Below are positions 1-8,300 of a DNA stretch of 64,000 bases, piece after piece. The stretch comes from Streptomyces daqingensis (lineage in GTDB: Bacteria; Actinomycetota; Actinomycetes; Streptomycetales; Streptomycetaceae), in the NCBI RefSeq assembly GCF_014645895.1, contig NZ_BMMP01000008.1, positions 124,001-188,000 of the forward strand. Reading direction: 5' to 3'. A model generated the notes under the pieces. The model saw only the letters and a program-made list of their open reading frames with translations. It was not told where the DNA came from and made no database searches. The number at the start of each line of letters is the position of its first letter. The stretch's first letter is position 1. The translations under genes and the position numbers were made by a program.

Positions 1-786
1 CTGCACCGTGTAGAGCAGGTCCGACAGCGCGATCACGCTGACCAGCGACGTGGCCTTGAGCTGGTTGATGACCTGGCTGCCGGTCGGCGGCACGATGAAC
101 CGCATCGCCTGCGGCAGCACGATCCGGCGGAGGCTGCGCGCGCGGGTCATGCCGAGGGCGTCGGAGGCCTCCGTCTGTCCTGGGTCCACGCCGAGCAGTC
201 CGCCGCGGACGATCTCCGCCATGTAGGCGGCCTCGTTGAGTCCGAAGCCGAGGATCGCCGCGATCAGCGGGGTGATGAGGTGGTTCGTCTGCCCGCTCAT
301 GAACTCGGGGCCGAAGGGGATGCCCAGTGAGATGCGCGGCAGCAGCGCGGACATGTTGTACCAGAACACCAGTTGGACGAGCACCGGCACACCGCGGAAG
401 AACCAGACGTACGCCCCGCACACCGCCCTGAGCACCGGGTTCGCCGACATCCGTCCGACGGCGATGAGCACGCCGAGCACGATGCCGATCACCATGGCGA
501 TGACGGTGAGTTCGATCGTGGTGAGGATGCCCTTGCCGATGATCTCGGCGGTGAAGTAGCTGCCGACCGTCTCCCACTCGAAGTTGGGATTGGTGAAGAG
601 GAAGTGGCACAGCTGCGCCCCGAGCACGGCGAGGACCGCGATGGCCAGCCAGCGCAGCGGGTGGCGCACGGGGGCGGCGCCGGCCACGTCGACGTCCGCG
701 TGTCCGGCTGATCCGGACGCGGCTGCCTTCTCGCTTCCCTCCTCGGGATCGTCGCGCTTCGTGGCCTGTGGGTGCGCGGTGGCCAT
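1..786 (-). CDS. Polar amino acid ABC transporter permease (3' end beyond window)
   Basis: Inner-membrane permease of a His/Glu/Gln-type ABC importer. The 262 codons visible run off the left edge. A cytoplasmic N-terminus of about 43 residues precedes hydrophobic segments near residues 45-64 and 88-110. The permease coupling loop lies around residues 205-235, with the EA-x3-G pattern (EASDALG) followed by [10 protein letters not shown], which contacts the ATPase. The start is set by AGGAGGTGA just upstream of the ATG at 784-786. It lies 134 nt downstream of the substrate-binding gene in the same direction, with a strong hairpin between. The ATPase gene is presumably just outside the window. 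It closely resembles the permease at 10770-11735, so the window holds two related cassettes. The substrate cannot be read from the sequence. Confidence 0.9.
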   Translation of the reverse strand, partial: MATAHPQATKRDDPEEGSEKAAASGSAGHADVDVAGAAPVRHPLRWLAIAVLAVLGAQLCHFLFTNPNFEWETVGSYFTAEIIGKGILTTIELTVIAMVIGIVLGVLIAVGRMSANPVLRAVCGAYVWFFRGVPVLVQLVFWYNMSALLPRISLGIPFGPEFMSGQTNHLITPLIAAILGFGLNEAAYMAEIVRGGLLGVDPGQTEASDALGMTRARSLRRIVLPQAMRFIVPPTGSQVINQLKATSLVSVIALSDLLYTVQ

Positions 787-881
787 GTCGGGGTCACCTC
801 CTGTGTGGTTCAGGGCCTCCTCCCGCCGGGCGGGGAGAGGACGGATGCCGGCTCGGGTCGGTGCGGTGCGTCGCCCGGGAC

Positions 882-917
882 GCTCCGGGTCCCGGCGGGG
901 GCGCCGGGACCCGGAGC
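882..917 (-). terminator. 16-bp intercistronic hairpin between binding protein and permease
   Basis: The arms 882-897 and 902-917 are perfectly complementary around a GGGG loop, four nucleotides past the stop of the binding-protein gene. There is no U tract. In an importer operon this position usually acts as a partial terminator or 3' RNA stabiliser, so that binding protein exceeds permease; that role is inferred. Confidence 0.75.
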
Positions 918-920
918 CCG

Positions 921-1883
921 TCAGGCTTCGCCGCCGAGGTTGACCCCCGGCTCCTTGAGGGCGTTGTCGCCGGTGCCCCACTTCTTCATGACGGCGCCGT
1001 ACGTGCCGTCGTCGATCAGCTTCTTCAGCGCCTTCACGAGCACGTCCCGCAGAGGCGAGTCCTTGGGCACCACGGCGCCCTGGTAGAGGTCGTCGAATCC
1101 GTTGGCCTCGCCGGTCCCCGCCAGTTCGAGTGTGCCCTTCGCCTCCTTGACGAAGTAGGTCAGCGGCGCCTGGGAGGAGAAGAAGGCGTCGGCCCGTCCG
1201 GACCGCACGGCGAGGATGGAGCCCGGCTGGTCCTTGTACGACTGGACGCGAACGGTCTTCTTGCCGTCCTTCTCGCACTCCTTCGCCTGCTCCTTGATGA
1301 CGCCCTCGGCCGAGCCGCCCGCCATGACGGCGATGCGCTTGCCGCAGGTGGAGGCGAGCGAATCGATCTTCTCCGGGTTGCCCTTCTTCACGGCGAACAC
1401 CACGTACTCGCGTACCCAGTCGACGAAGTCGTTGGACTTCTGGCGGTCCTTGAAGTCGCCGACGGGACCCAGCGCGAAGTCGTACCGCCCGGCCTTGATG
1501 CCCGTGAGGGAGCTGGGCAGACCGTCCGCCGTCACATGGTCGATCTTGACGCCGAGGAGCTGGCCGAGGGCGGTGGCCATGTCGGCGGAGGCGCCGGTCA
1601 TGCTGCGCCCGTCCGAGCCGGCGATCTCGTACGGAGGGAAGGAGCCGTTGTTGACGGAGGTCATCTTGCCCTCCTTGCGGATCTTCTCGGGCAGGAGCTT
1701 GTGCAGCTCGGGGTCCTTCTCGACCTTCGGCAGCTTCTTCTCCTTGGCCGCCGAGTCCTTCTTGCCGCCGCCCTCGGCCTGGGGCGGGTTGCTGCCGCAG
1801 GCGCCGAGGGTGAGGCAGGCGAGGGCGGTGGCCCCGGCGAGCAGCGCACGTGTGAGGGGACGGTGAGCGGATGCGGTGTTCAT
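921..1883 (-). CDS. Extracellular solute-binding lipoprotein, family 3
   Basis: Substrate-capturing lipoprotein of the importer, 320 aa. The N-terminus is a type II signal peptide with lipobox L26-G27-A28-C29. The body has the two-lobed SBP_bac_3 layout, including a segment around NGSFPPYEI and later PVGDFKDRQ and GKRIAVMAGGSAEG. The start at 1883 is preferred over upstream in-frame codons because it gives a proper signal peptide and overlaps the upstream hydrolase stop by ATGA, implying translational coupling. The ligand is not identifiable. Fusion-free association with an amidase and a MocR regulator suggests an amino acid, amide or related nitrogen compound rather than a housekeeping amino acid. 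Confidence 0.9.
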   Translation of the reverse strand: MNTASAHRPLTRALLAGATALACLTLGACGSNPPQAEGGGKKDSAAKEKKLPKVEKDPELHKLLPEKIRKEGKMTSVNNGSFPPYEIAGSDGRSMTGASADMATALGQLLGVKIDHVTADGLPSSLTGIKAGRYDFALGPVGDFKDRQKSNDFVDWVREYVVFAVKKGNPEKIDSLASTCGKRIAVMAGGSAEGVIKEQAKECEKDGKKTVRVQSYKDQPGSILAVRSGRADAFFSSQAPLTYFVKEAKGTLELAGTGEANGFDDLYQGAVVPKDSPLRDVLVKALKKLIDDGTYGAVMKKWGTGDNALKEPGVNLGGEA

Positions 1884-2689
1884 GGCAGTTCTCCCGGGGC
1901 GAGCAGTCGGGGGCTGACGGCGAAGCGGCGGTTGGCGAGCACGGGAAGCGTGCGGCGTGCGGCGAGGGTGGTTTCGGGATCGGTCTCGGACCAGGCCAGG
2001 CCCGGGCTGTGCGAGAGCCGGGCCCGTACGGTGCCCAGCGGATCGACGATCATGCTGTTGCCGATGTTGCGGGGCCCGCACTCGCCGCTCGCGGCGACCC
2101 AGCAGGTGTTCTCCAGGGCCCGCGCGGCCAGCATGACCTCCCAGTGGCGTTCCTTTGCCGGTCCGCGCACCCAGGCCGCCGGCAGGGCCAGGACCTCGGC
2201 GCCGGCGTCGACGAGCAGCCGGGCCAGCTCGGGGAAGCGGACGTCGTAGCAGGTCATCAGGCCGACCTGGGTCCCGGCGACGTCGACGACCACGGGCGCT
2301 TCGTCCGCGGGCCGCACGTTGGCCGACTCCTGGTCGCCGAAGGCGTCGTAGAGGTGGATCTTGCGGTAGCGGGCCACCAGGCGGCCGTCCCTGAGGGCCA
2401 CCAGCGTGTTGAACACCCGCCCGTCGCCCGAGGGTTCGTGGATACCGACCACGACCGTGGTGTGCCCGCCCTCCGTCGTCTCGCGCAGCGCCGAGACGAA
2501 GGGCCCGTCGAGGGGCTGGGCGACCTCGCGTATGCGGTGGCGGTCCTCGGTGAAGCGGGCGAGCACGCCCTCCGGCAGTACCAGCAGGTCGGCGCCGCCG
2601 CGCTCCGCCTGGGCCGTGAGGTCCTGGCAGGCGAGGAGGTTGTCCTTCCAGTCGGGGCTGGCGGTGAACTGTCCTACGGCGGTGCGCAT
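1880..2689 (-). CDS. Carbon-nitrogen hydrolase (nitrilase/amidase superfamily)
   Basis: Cytoplasmic amidase-type enzyme of 269 aa, the normal length for a single-domain nitrilase-superfamily protein. The catalytic triad is visible: E40 in LVLPEG, K110 in YRKIHLYD and C147 in LMTCYDVRFPE. The nucleophile context is of the type seen in deaminated-glutathione and omega-amidase relatives. It is the middle gene of the operon, 26 nt after the decarboxylase-like gene and overlapping the binding-protein start by 4 nt. The arrangement suggests hydrolysis of the amide or nitrile group of the imported compound. The exact substrate is unknown; an omega-amidase or N-carbamoyl hydrolase is equally possible. 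Confidence 0.88.
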   Translation of the reverse strand: MRTAVGQFTASPDWKDNLLACQDLTAQAERGGADLLVLPEGVLARFTEDRHRIREVAQPLDGPFVSALRETTEGGHTTVVVGIHEPSGDGRVFNTLVALRDGRLVARYRKIHLYDAFGDQESANVRPADEAPVVVDVAGTQVGLMTCYDVRFPELARLLVDAGAEVLALPAAWVRGPAKERHWEVMLAARALENTCWVAASGECGPRNIGNSMIVDPLGTVRARLSHSPGLAWSETDPETTLAARRTLPVLANRRFAVSPRLLAPGELP

Positions 2690-2715
2690 GTGGTGCTTCT
2701 CCGAACTTCGGCGCC

Positions 2716-3711
2716 CTAGCGGGCGGTCAGTGCTTCGGGCTGGGCGGCGGGGACGGTGAGCGCGGGGTCGGGGAAGAGGACGTCCGGGTCGATCGGCTCG
2801 GGCCAGATGCCCTGCTCGTGGAGCTCCGTGCAGAAGGCGCGGATCATCGCGGCGTTGGGCTCGGTGCCGTAGGGCATCCAGTCGTCGCCGAACAGCTGTG
2901 CCGACTCGGTGAGTTCGCGCAGCAGCCAGGGTGTCGTGTCGGCGAGGAGGCGGCGCCGCGCCACCCAGTGGCGCTTGGACTGCTCCAGTGCGGCGAGCAG
3001 CACGCCCGGCAGCTCGGGCGCGGCTTCGACCGTCTCCCGCCGCAGCGTGACGAGGTGGATACCGGGGACGAAGCCGCGCTCTTCCCAGTACGCGCGCTCC
3101 GCGGCGGCGTGGTCGGCGAGCAGGTGCCGGAACCGGCTGTCGCGGGTGAACAGCTCGGGCGGCATGAACGGGGTGAGGACGGCGTCGAGACGGCCGGCCG
3201 CCAGCTCGTCCACGAGCGACTCGCCTTCGCCCAGGACGGACACGTTCGAGGGGGGCGTGCGCGGTCCCAGCCGCTCCTTGCCGGACTCCCCCGCGACCAG
3301 CGGTCCCACCCGCCAGTCGACTCCGGCGAGTTCGACGCCTTCGGCGCGCAGCAGCGCGCGCGTCCAGGTGTTGCCCGAGTCGGGCCAGCCCGTCAGGCCC
3401 ACGCGCGCTCCGGCGAGTTCGCCGAGCGCCGTGCGCGGGCTGTCGGAGCGGACGAGCACGCAGCGGTGCCGGAAGCCGCGCATGACGAAGGCGGGCAGGC
3501 CGACGAGCCGGTCGTCGCCGGCGGCGCGCGCCTGGACGTAGCGGCTGAACGACGTCTCACCGCCGTCGAGTCCGGGCTCGGCCAGCACGTCGGGCGTGAC
3601 GTCGCGCGAGTCGATGCGCAGGTCGAAGCCCGGTGTGGGGACGCGGCCGGCCGCCAGCGGGACGAGGTGGTCCCAGTCGCGCAGTGCGAGGCGGATGGCG
3701 GTTCGCGACAC
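2716..3711 (-). CDS. 4,5-dihydroxyphthalate decarboxylase-like / periplasmic-binding-fold protein
   Basis: Protein of 331 aa resembling the 4,5-dihydroxyphthalate decarboxylase (PhtD-like) branch of the type II periplasmic-binding fold. Visible hallmarks are an early RDWDHLVPL segment, the SFSRYVQARAAGDDRLVGLP region, FRHRCVLVR, and ARVGLTGWPDSGNTWTRALL. It has no signal peptide or lipobox, so it should be cytoplasmic. It is the first gene of the operon, divergent from the MocR regulator with 226 nt between them. Either it decarboxylates the imported compound or it is a soluble binding-fold protein; proteins of this family are often annotated only as ABC substrate-binding. No function is assigned beyond the family. 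Confidence 0.7.
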   Translation of the reverse strand: MSRTAIRLALRDWDHLVPLAAGRVPTPGFDLRIDSRDVTPDVLAEPGLDGGETSFSRYVQARAAGDDRLVGLPAFVMRGFRHRCVLVRSDSPRTALGELAGARVGLTGWPDSGNTWTRALLRAEGVELAGVDWRVGPLVAGESGKERLGPRTPPSNVSVLGEGESLVDELAAGRLDAVLTPFMPPELFTRDSRFRHLLADHAAAERAYWEERGFVPGIHLVTLRRETVEAAPELPGVLLAALEQSKRHWVARRRLLADTTPWLLRELTESAQLFGDDWMPYGTEPNAAMIRAFCTELHEQGIWPEPIDPDVLFPDPALTVPAAQPEALTAR

Positions 3712-3796
3712 GTCGTGCTCCCTGTTGCCGTGCGGGCCGGGTCCGTTCTCCGGCCCGGCGCGACTTGTGGCTTTCGTCCTGCTCGCCGGGTTGGGG

Positions 3797-3869
3797 CGAA
3801 CAGGTCCGGACGTGACGGAGGTTATTGTTCAGTCTGCTCAGCGCACAAGAGTGTCTTTGTTTCCGAACA
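3797..3869. promoter_or_regulatory. Candidate MocR operator motifs in divergent promoter region
   Basis: The 226-nt divergent intergenic region carries GAACA at 3797-3801, TGTTC at 3826-3830 and the imperfect 12-bp palindrome TGTTTCCGAACA at 3858-3869. MocR regulators generally bind repeated half-sites in the shared divergent promoter. The motif is short, so this is only a candidate. Confidence 0.35.
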
Positions 3870-3937
3870 TATCTTTCTCCCAGGGTGATACGGCGACTAC
3901 GCTGCGAGCGCCGCATACCGAGACCAGGAGTTGCGTG

Positions 3938-5320
3938 ATGGTTCAGAGCCCCGCAGTGCGCCCGGAGACCAAGGGGCCTTCGGCCGCCGATCTGGCCGGC
4001 AAGCTGCCCGAGACCAGCGCCCGCGGCATCGCCGCCGCCATGACGGACCTCATACGCAGCGGCGAACTCCCCCCGGGCGCCTCCCTGCCCACGGTCCGCG
4101 CCCTCGCGACCCGGCTCGGCGTCAGCCCGGGAACCGTCGCGGAGGCGTGGGCGGTGCTGCGGAAGCACCGGATGATCACCACGCTCGGGCGGCGCGGCAG
4201 CATGGTCAGCGGCCCTCCCGCCATCTCGCACCCGGTCCGCTTCGAGCGCATCGGCGACCTCGGGGACCACCTGACCCAGGACCTGGCTCTCGCCGCCCCC
4301 GACCCCGCACTGCTGCCGCCGCTGGAGGAGGCGCTCCTCGCAGGCGTCAGAACTCCCCGCCTCAACGACTACTCGCGCACCGCCGTCACCCCCGCCCTCC
4401 TCGAAGCCGTGGAGGGCACCTGGCCGTTCACACCCGAGGCCTGGCTGGCCGTCGGCGGCGGGTTCGAGGGCGTGCATCTGCTCTGCCAGGCGCTGCTCGT
4501 CCCCGGCGACCGCGTGGCCGTCGAAGAGCCCACCGCCGTAAGACTGCTGGACATCCTGGACGCCCTGGAGGTCCGCACCGTCCCGGTGGCCTGCGACGAC
4601 GACGGCCCGCTGCCCGGCTCCCTCACCGAGGCGCTGAGCGCGCGCCCCGCGATGTTCCTGCTCCAGCCGCGCGGCCAGACCCCGTGCGGATGGTCGCTCG
4701 GCGCCCGGCGCGCGGCGGAACTGGCGGCCGTCCTGGAGGGCGCCGCGAACGTGTCCGTCGTGGAGGACGACGGCCTCGGCCCGCTCGCAGCCGCCCCCGC
4801 GCACAGCATCGGCTCCCACCTCCCCGGCCGCACCGTCGTCGTGCGCTCGTACTCGAAGGCGTACGGCCCCGATCTGCGGCTGGCCGTGCTCGGCGGGCCG
4901 CGGAGCATCGTGGAACGAGCCCGCGTCCTGCGTACGTACGGCACGGGATGGACGAGCCGCATCCTCCAGGACGCCCTCGCCCACCTGCTGACGGACGGCG
5001 CGACCGCCGAGTACGTCGAGAACGCCGTCCGCCACTACCGGCTGCGCCGGGTGGGCCTCGCGGAACGGCTGGCGGAGCACGGCATCGAGACCCGCAACAG
5101 GGACGGCCTGTCCCTGTGGATCCCGGTGGCGGACGAGACCTCCGCCCTGGTCACGCTCGCGGCGCGGGGCACCACCGCCTCGCCCGGAAGCCACTTCTCC
5201 ACCTCTCCGCACCCGCCCCACATCCGCACCGCCATCACGCGGCTCCCCGGTGACGCCGCGTCACTCGACGCGACGGCGGCACTCGTCGCCCACGCGGCAC
5301 GCACGGACCGGACGCCCTGA
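3938..5320 (+). CDS. MocR-type regulator: GntR wHTH fused to aminotransferase-like domain
   Basis: Transcription factor of 460 aa. Residues about 25-95 form a GntR winged helix (LPTVRALATRLGVSPGTV). Residues about 120-455 form a fold-type I PLP domain with the pyridoxal lysine at K307 in RSYSKAYGPDLR. The start at 3938 has AGGAG seven nt upstream. The gene is divergent from the decarboxylase/amidase/ABC operon, the classic arrangement for a MocR factor controlling its neighbours. Known MocR proteins (PdxR, GabR) sense a PLP aldimine with an amino compound. By analogy this one may sense the amino-containing substrate or product of the neighbouring operon; that is inference. Confidence 0.88.
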   Translation: MVQSPAVRPETKGPSAADLAGKLPETSARGIAAAMTDLIRSGELPPGASLPTVRALATRLGVSPGTVAEAWAVLRKHRMITTLGRRGSMVSGPPAISHPVRFERIGDLGDHLTQDLALAAPDPALLPPLEEALLAGVRTPRLNDYSRTAVTPALLEAVEGTWPFTPEAWLAVGGGFEGVHLLCQALLVPGDRVAVEEPTAVRLLDILDALEVRTVPVACDDDGPLPGSLTEALSARPAMFLLQPRGQTPCGWSLGARRAAELAAVLEGAANVSVVEDDGLGPLAAAPAHSIGSHLPGRTVVVRSYSKAYGPDLRLAVLGGPRSIVERARVLRTYGTGWTSRILQDALAHLLTDGATAEYVENAVRHYRLRRVGLAERLAEHGIETRNRDGLSLWIPVADETSALVTLAARGTTASPGSHFSTSPHPPHIRTAITRLPGDAASLDATAALVAHAARTDRTP

Positions 5321-5328
5321 GCGGCGGC

Positions 5329-5352
5329 GGTCCGCCCGCCGGCCGCCGGACC
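5329..5352 (+). terminator. Weak hairpin after the MocR gene
   Basis: GGTCCG at 5329-5334 can pair with CGGACC at 5347-5352 around a 12-nt GC-rich loop, nine nt after the stop. There is no U tract, so this is a possible terminator only. Confidence 0.35.
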
Positions 5353-5397
5353 ACGGCGTTCCCCTTCCCCGCCTCCCGGAGCTTGCCCCCGCGTCAG

Positions 5398-5435
5398 ACA
5401 CGACATATCGTGTTGACAGCGGACGCGATATGTCG
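5398..5435. promoter_or_regulatory. Nested palindromes, probable PadR operator
   Basis: CGACATATCG at 5401-5410 and CGATATGTCG at 5426-5435 form a perfect 10-bp inverted repeat with a 15-nt spacer containing TTGACA at 5413-5418. Overlapping the left arm is a second palindrome, ACACGA (5398-5403) and TCGTGT (5408-5413). The block ends 25 nt before the start of the DUF4097-PadR operon. AT-rich palindromes flanking the promoter are the usual target of PadR autorepressors, so autoregulation by the downstream PadR is the simplest reading. Confidence 0.7.
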
Positions 5436-5460
5436 CCGCATGCCGATCCAGGAGGCCGCC

Positions 5461-6339
5461 GTGCCCTCACCACGCTCGTGGCAGATCACCGACGCCCGGA
5501 CCCTCGACTTCGACGACCCCGTCGAGAACCTCCAAGTGCGCGTCGTGAACGGCACGGTCAACGTCGTCGGGACCGAAGGTCCCGGGGCGCGCGTCGAGGT
5601 GAGCGAAGTGCAGGGCCCGCCGCTGCTGGTGACGCGGGAAGGATCGTCCCTGGTCATCGCCTACGAGGACGTCCCCTGGAAGGGCTTCCTGAAGTGGCTC
5701 GACCGGAAGGGCTGGAACCGCAAGGCGGTCGTCTCGGTGTCCGTACCGGCGCGGGTGCGGCTGTCCGTGGGCGTCGTGGGCGCCGCCGCGTTCGTCTCCG
5801 GCATCACGGGCCGCACCGACATCCGCGGCGTCAGCGGAGACACCACGCTCGTGGGGCTCACCGGTCCGGTGCGGGCCGACACCGTCTCGGGCGACGTCGA
5901 GGCGCAGGGGCTCGCCGGCGAGCTCGACTTCAACTCGGTCTCCGGAAACCTCACCCTGATCGACGGTCACGCGGGCGCGGTCCGGGCCGACTCGGTCAGC
6001 GGAGACATGATCCTCGACCTCGACCCGGGCGGCCGCGAGGGCGGCCCCGCCCCCGCGAGAGGGATGGACGTCGGCCTGGCCACGGTCTCCGGCGCGGTCG
6101 CCGTCCGCCTGACCTCCCCCGTCGACGCCGTCGTCGAGGCCGGCAGTGCGAGCGGCGGAGTCTCCAGCGCCTTCGAGGAGTTGAAGGTCGAAGGGATGTG
6201 GGGGGCGCAGAAGGCGACGGGCACGCTCGGCTCCGGGGGCGGCAGGATCAAGGCCGACAGCGTCTCGGGCTCCATCGCGCTCCTGCGCCGCGCCACCCCG
6301 CATGACGACGAGACCCCCCACTTCAGCAAGGACGTCTGA
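5461..6339 (+). CDS. DUF4097-family beta-helix protein
   Basis: Protein of 292 aa with no signal peptide. The C-terminal two thirds are built of short beta-strand repeats carrying VSGD/VSGN turns (RGVSGDTTL, DTVSGDVEA, NSVSGNLTL, DSVSGDMIL), typical of the DUF4097 putative adhesin/beta-helix fold. The start chosen is GTG 5461 with AGGAGG five nt upstream; ATG 5440 is possible but would overlap that Shine-Dalgarno. It precedes padR by one nucleotide, so the two are co-transcribed. Despite the adhesin label, DUF4097 proteins paired with PadR regulators in actinobacteria have no established function; a role in envelope stress sensing is a common guess only. Confidence 0.85.
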   Translation: MPSPRSWQITDARTLDFDDPVENLQVRVVNGTVNVVGTEGPGARVEVSEVQGPPLLVTREGSSLVIAYEDVPWKGFLKWLDRKGWNRKAVVSVSVPARVRLSVGVVGAAAFVSGITGRTDIRGVSGDTTLVGLTGPVRADTVSGDVEAQGLAGELDFNSVSGNLTLIDGHAGAVRADSVSGDMILDLDPGGREGGPAPARGMDVGLATVSGAVAVRLTSPVDAVVEAGSASGGVSSAFEELKVEGMWGAQKATGTLGSGGGRIKADSVSGSIALLRRATPHDDETPHFSKDV

Positions 6340-6340
6340 C

Positions 6341-7369
6341 ATGCCTCCCGTCTTCGCCCATGGCCGTCTGCGCCTCTACCTGCTCAAGCTGCTCGACGAG
6401 GCCCCGCGGCACGGCTACGAGGTGATCAGGCTGCTGGAGGAGCGTTTCCAGGGCCTCTACGCGCCGTCCGCGGGCACCGTCTACCCCCGTCTCGCGAAGC
6501 TGCGGGACGAGGGTCTGGTCAGCCACACCACCGAGGCCGGCGGCCGCAAGGTCTACTCGATCACCGACGCCGGACGGGAGGAACTCGCCAACAGGCAAGG
6601 CGAGTTGGCGGAGCTGGAGGTGGAGATCAGCGAGTCCCTGACCGCCCTGGCCGCCGACATCCGCGAGGACGTCAGCGGCTCCGCACGCGACCTGCGGCGC
6701 GAGATGGCCGCCCAGGCCGAGCGTGCGCGCGCGGGCAACGGGAAGGGCGCCCGCGCCGACGCCGGACGGGGCGACCGGGAGTCCTGGCAGCGGGCCAAGG
6801 AGGAGATGAAGCGGGCCAGGGACGAGTGGAAGGAGCAGGCCCGCCGCGCGAAGCGGGAGACGCAGCAGGCCAAGCGCAGGGCGAAGGAGGCCGAGGCGCG
6901 CGCCGCCGCTGTCGAGGAGGTGCAGCGCATCGCCAGGGACGTCCAGGAGCAGGTCCAGTCGCGGGCCAGGTCGGGCGACTGGCCGGGAGCGGTCCGCGAC
7001 GGCATGTCGCAACTCGCCCGCGAGATGGGGAACCTGGGCCGTCTCTCGGCGCACACCACTTCCTGGTTCCCCTCCCAGGAGCCGGAGCGGCCGGGCAACG
7101 GCGAAGGCGCCGCCTCGGACGGGACGCCGCTCCCCGACCCGGCCGTGGAGCCCGACTGGGCGCGGGAGGAAGGGACTTCGAGCGGCGACCCGGGCCGCGA
7201 CCTGGAGCGGCTGCTCGACCACTTCCGTGACGACGTACGCGACGCCGCACGCGACAACGGCGTGACCGAGGATCAACTGCGCGAGGCCCGGCGGCACTTG
7301 TCGGCAGCGGCGGCCCGGCTCGTCCTGCTGCTGAGGGACCCGGAGAGCTACGGGCGCCTCGGGGAGTGA
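6341..7369 (+). CDS. PadR family transcriptional regulator with long coiled-coil tail
   Basis: Regulator of 342 aa. Residues 1-95 are a PadR winged helix (LRLYLLKLLDEAPRHGYEV, then TVYPRLAKLRDEGL). The remainder is unusually long for PadR: a charged Arg/Glu/Ala-rich helical stretch from about residue 130 to 225 predicted as coiled coil, then a low-complexity linker and a helical C-terminus. The start ATG lies one base after the DUF4097 stop. The likely target is the palindrome at 5398-5435. The long tail may mediate oligomerisation or partner binding; this is inferred from composition only. Confidence 0.88.
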   Translation: MPPVFAHGRLRLYLLKLLDEAPRHGYEVIRLLEERFQGLYAPSAGTVYPRLAKLRDEGLVSHTTEAGGRKVYSITDAGREELANRQGELAELEVEISESLTALAADIREDVSGSARDLRREMAAQAERARAGNGKGARADAGRGDRESWQRAKEEMKRARDEWKEQARRAKRETQQAKRRAKEAEARAAAVEEVQRIARDVQEQVQSRARSGDWPGAVRDGMSQLAREMGNLGRLSAHTTSWFPSQEPERPGNGEGAASDGTPLPDPAVEPDWAREEGTSSGDPGRDLERLLDHFRDDVRDAARDNGVTEDQLREARRHLSAAAARLVLLLRDPESYGRLGE

Positions 7370-7386
7370 GCCCGGGGTCGCAGGGC

Positions 7387-7418
7387 GGGGCGCTCGTGTC
7401 GTGCGGCGCGGGCGCCCC
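7387..7418. terminator. Terminator hairpin between convergent genes
   Basis: GGGGCGC at 7387-7393 pairs with GCGCCCC at 7412-7418, between the padR stop and the converging Uma2-type gene. There is no U tract, as is usual in streptomycetes. Confidence 0.55.
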
Positions 7419-7432
7419 TTCGCCCGCCGCCG

Positions 7433-8023
7433 TCAGAACTGTCCGGTGTCCAGCTCGAAGCCGAGGGGCTCGGGCAGCTCGACGACCTTGGACAGCTTGG
7501 CCTCGGCGCTGCGGGTGTACGCACCGTCCGACGGCTCGGAGTAGACCACGGCCTCTTCGGCTTCGCGGTCGATGAGCAGATAGCACGGGATCCCGGCCCG
7601 GGCGTAGCCGCGGAGCTTGGGGCCGCGGTCCTGCCTCCCGGTGGAGGGGGAGGTGACCTCGCCGACGAGCAGGACGGGCGCCGGATCGTGGTACTCCGCC
7701 GCGTCCCCGAAGCTTCCCTTGGGGGCGATGACCAGGTCCGGCACGACCTTGCCCGTGGGAGAGGCGTCCGGGACGTACAGGCCGAGGCCCGTGTAGCGCC
7801 CGAGTTCCTTCCGGTGGTCGCGAACCTGCCCGGACACCTCGGACACGATCTCTTCGTGCTCACCGTTCGCCGGTGGGACCACGTGGATCTCCCCCTCGAT
7901 CAGCTCCACGCGCCACCCCTCGGGGGCTGCCGCGCTCAATGCGTCGAAGGCGTTCTCCACCGATGACCCCATGCTGTCGTCGGCTACCACGTCGGACTCA
8001 CGCTCAGGGGCTGCCATGGTCAC
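7433..8023 (-). CDS. Uma2 family (DUF820) endonuclease-like protein
   Basis: Protein of 196 aa with the PD-(D/E)XK-type Uma2 core: the acidic residue in VVPDLVIAPKG, then LLVGEVTSPST, and the downstream KLRGYARAGIPCYLLID motif. Uma2 proteins are abundant in Streptomyces and cyanobacteria; their nuclease activity is mostly predicted. The start chosen is GTG 8023, which has GGAGG five nt upstream; an ATG two codons later (8017) is the alternative, at a poorer distance of eleven nt. It converges on padR and is divergent from the DUF6624 gene. No toxin or antitoxin partner is adjacent. Confidence 0.8.
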   Translation of the reverse strand: MTMAAPERESDVVADDSMGSSVENAFDALSAAAPEGWRVELIEGEIHVVPPANGEHEEIVSEVSGQVRDHRKELGRYTGLGLYVPDASPTGKVVPDLVIAPKGSFGDAAEYHDPAPVLLVGEVTSPSTGRQDRGPKLRGYARAGIPCYLLIDREAEEAVVYSEPSDGAYTRSAEAKLSKVVELPEPLGFELDTGQF

Positions 8024-8300
8024 GTGGACCTCCTTCGTCACCGGCGACGATTCCAGACTAGCGACGTGACGACGGGCCGGGGCGGCCGAGCGCCACCAGA
8101 TCGTGTGATCGGAGCTCTCAATCGCCTCGCGGAGCCGTGGTGCCGTGCTGTCGAACGGCTGGAGAGGGCCGCCGCGAACCGTCCCTGCCATTGTCCCGGT
8201 GAGCGGCGCGACGTGTCGCCACTCCTCCGGATGATCTTTATCCCGCCATGTCCGCCTACCGTGTGCAGTCGCCACACCCGCACGGAGAAGGGGAAGCCTG

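Noticed and set aside
921..2081. Longer start of the binding-protein gene and similar upstream extensions
   Set aside because: The extended N-terminus is Arg-rich and would remove the signal peptide; the ATGA overlap at 1880-1883 marks the true start.
4369..5221. Reverse-strand open frames through the MocR gene
   Set aside because: They are shadows of a GC-rich coding sequence, have no ribosome binding sites and carry low-complexity Arg/Ala composition.
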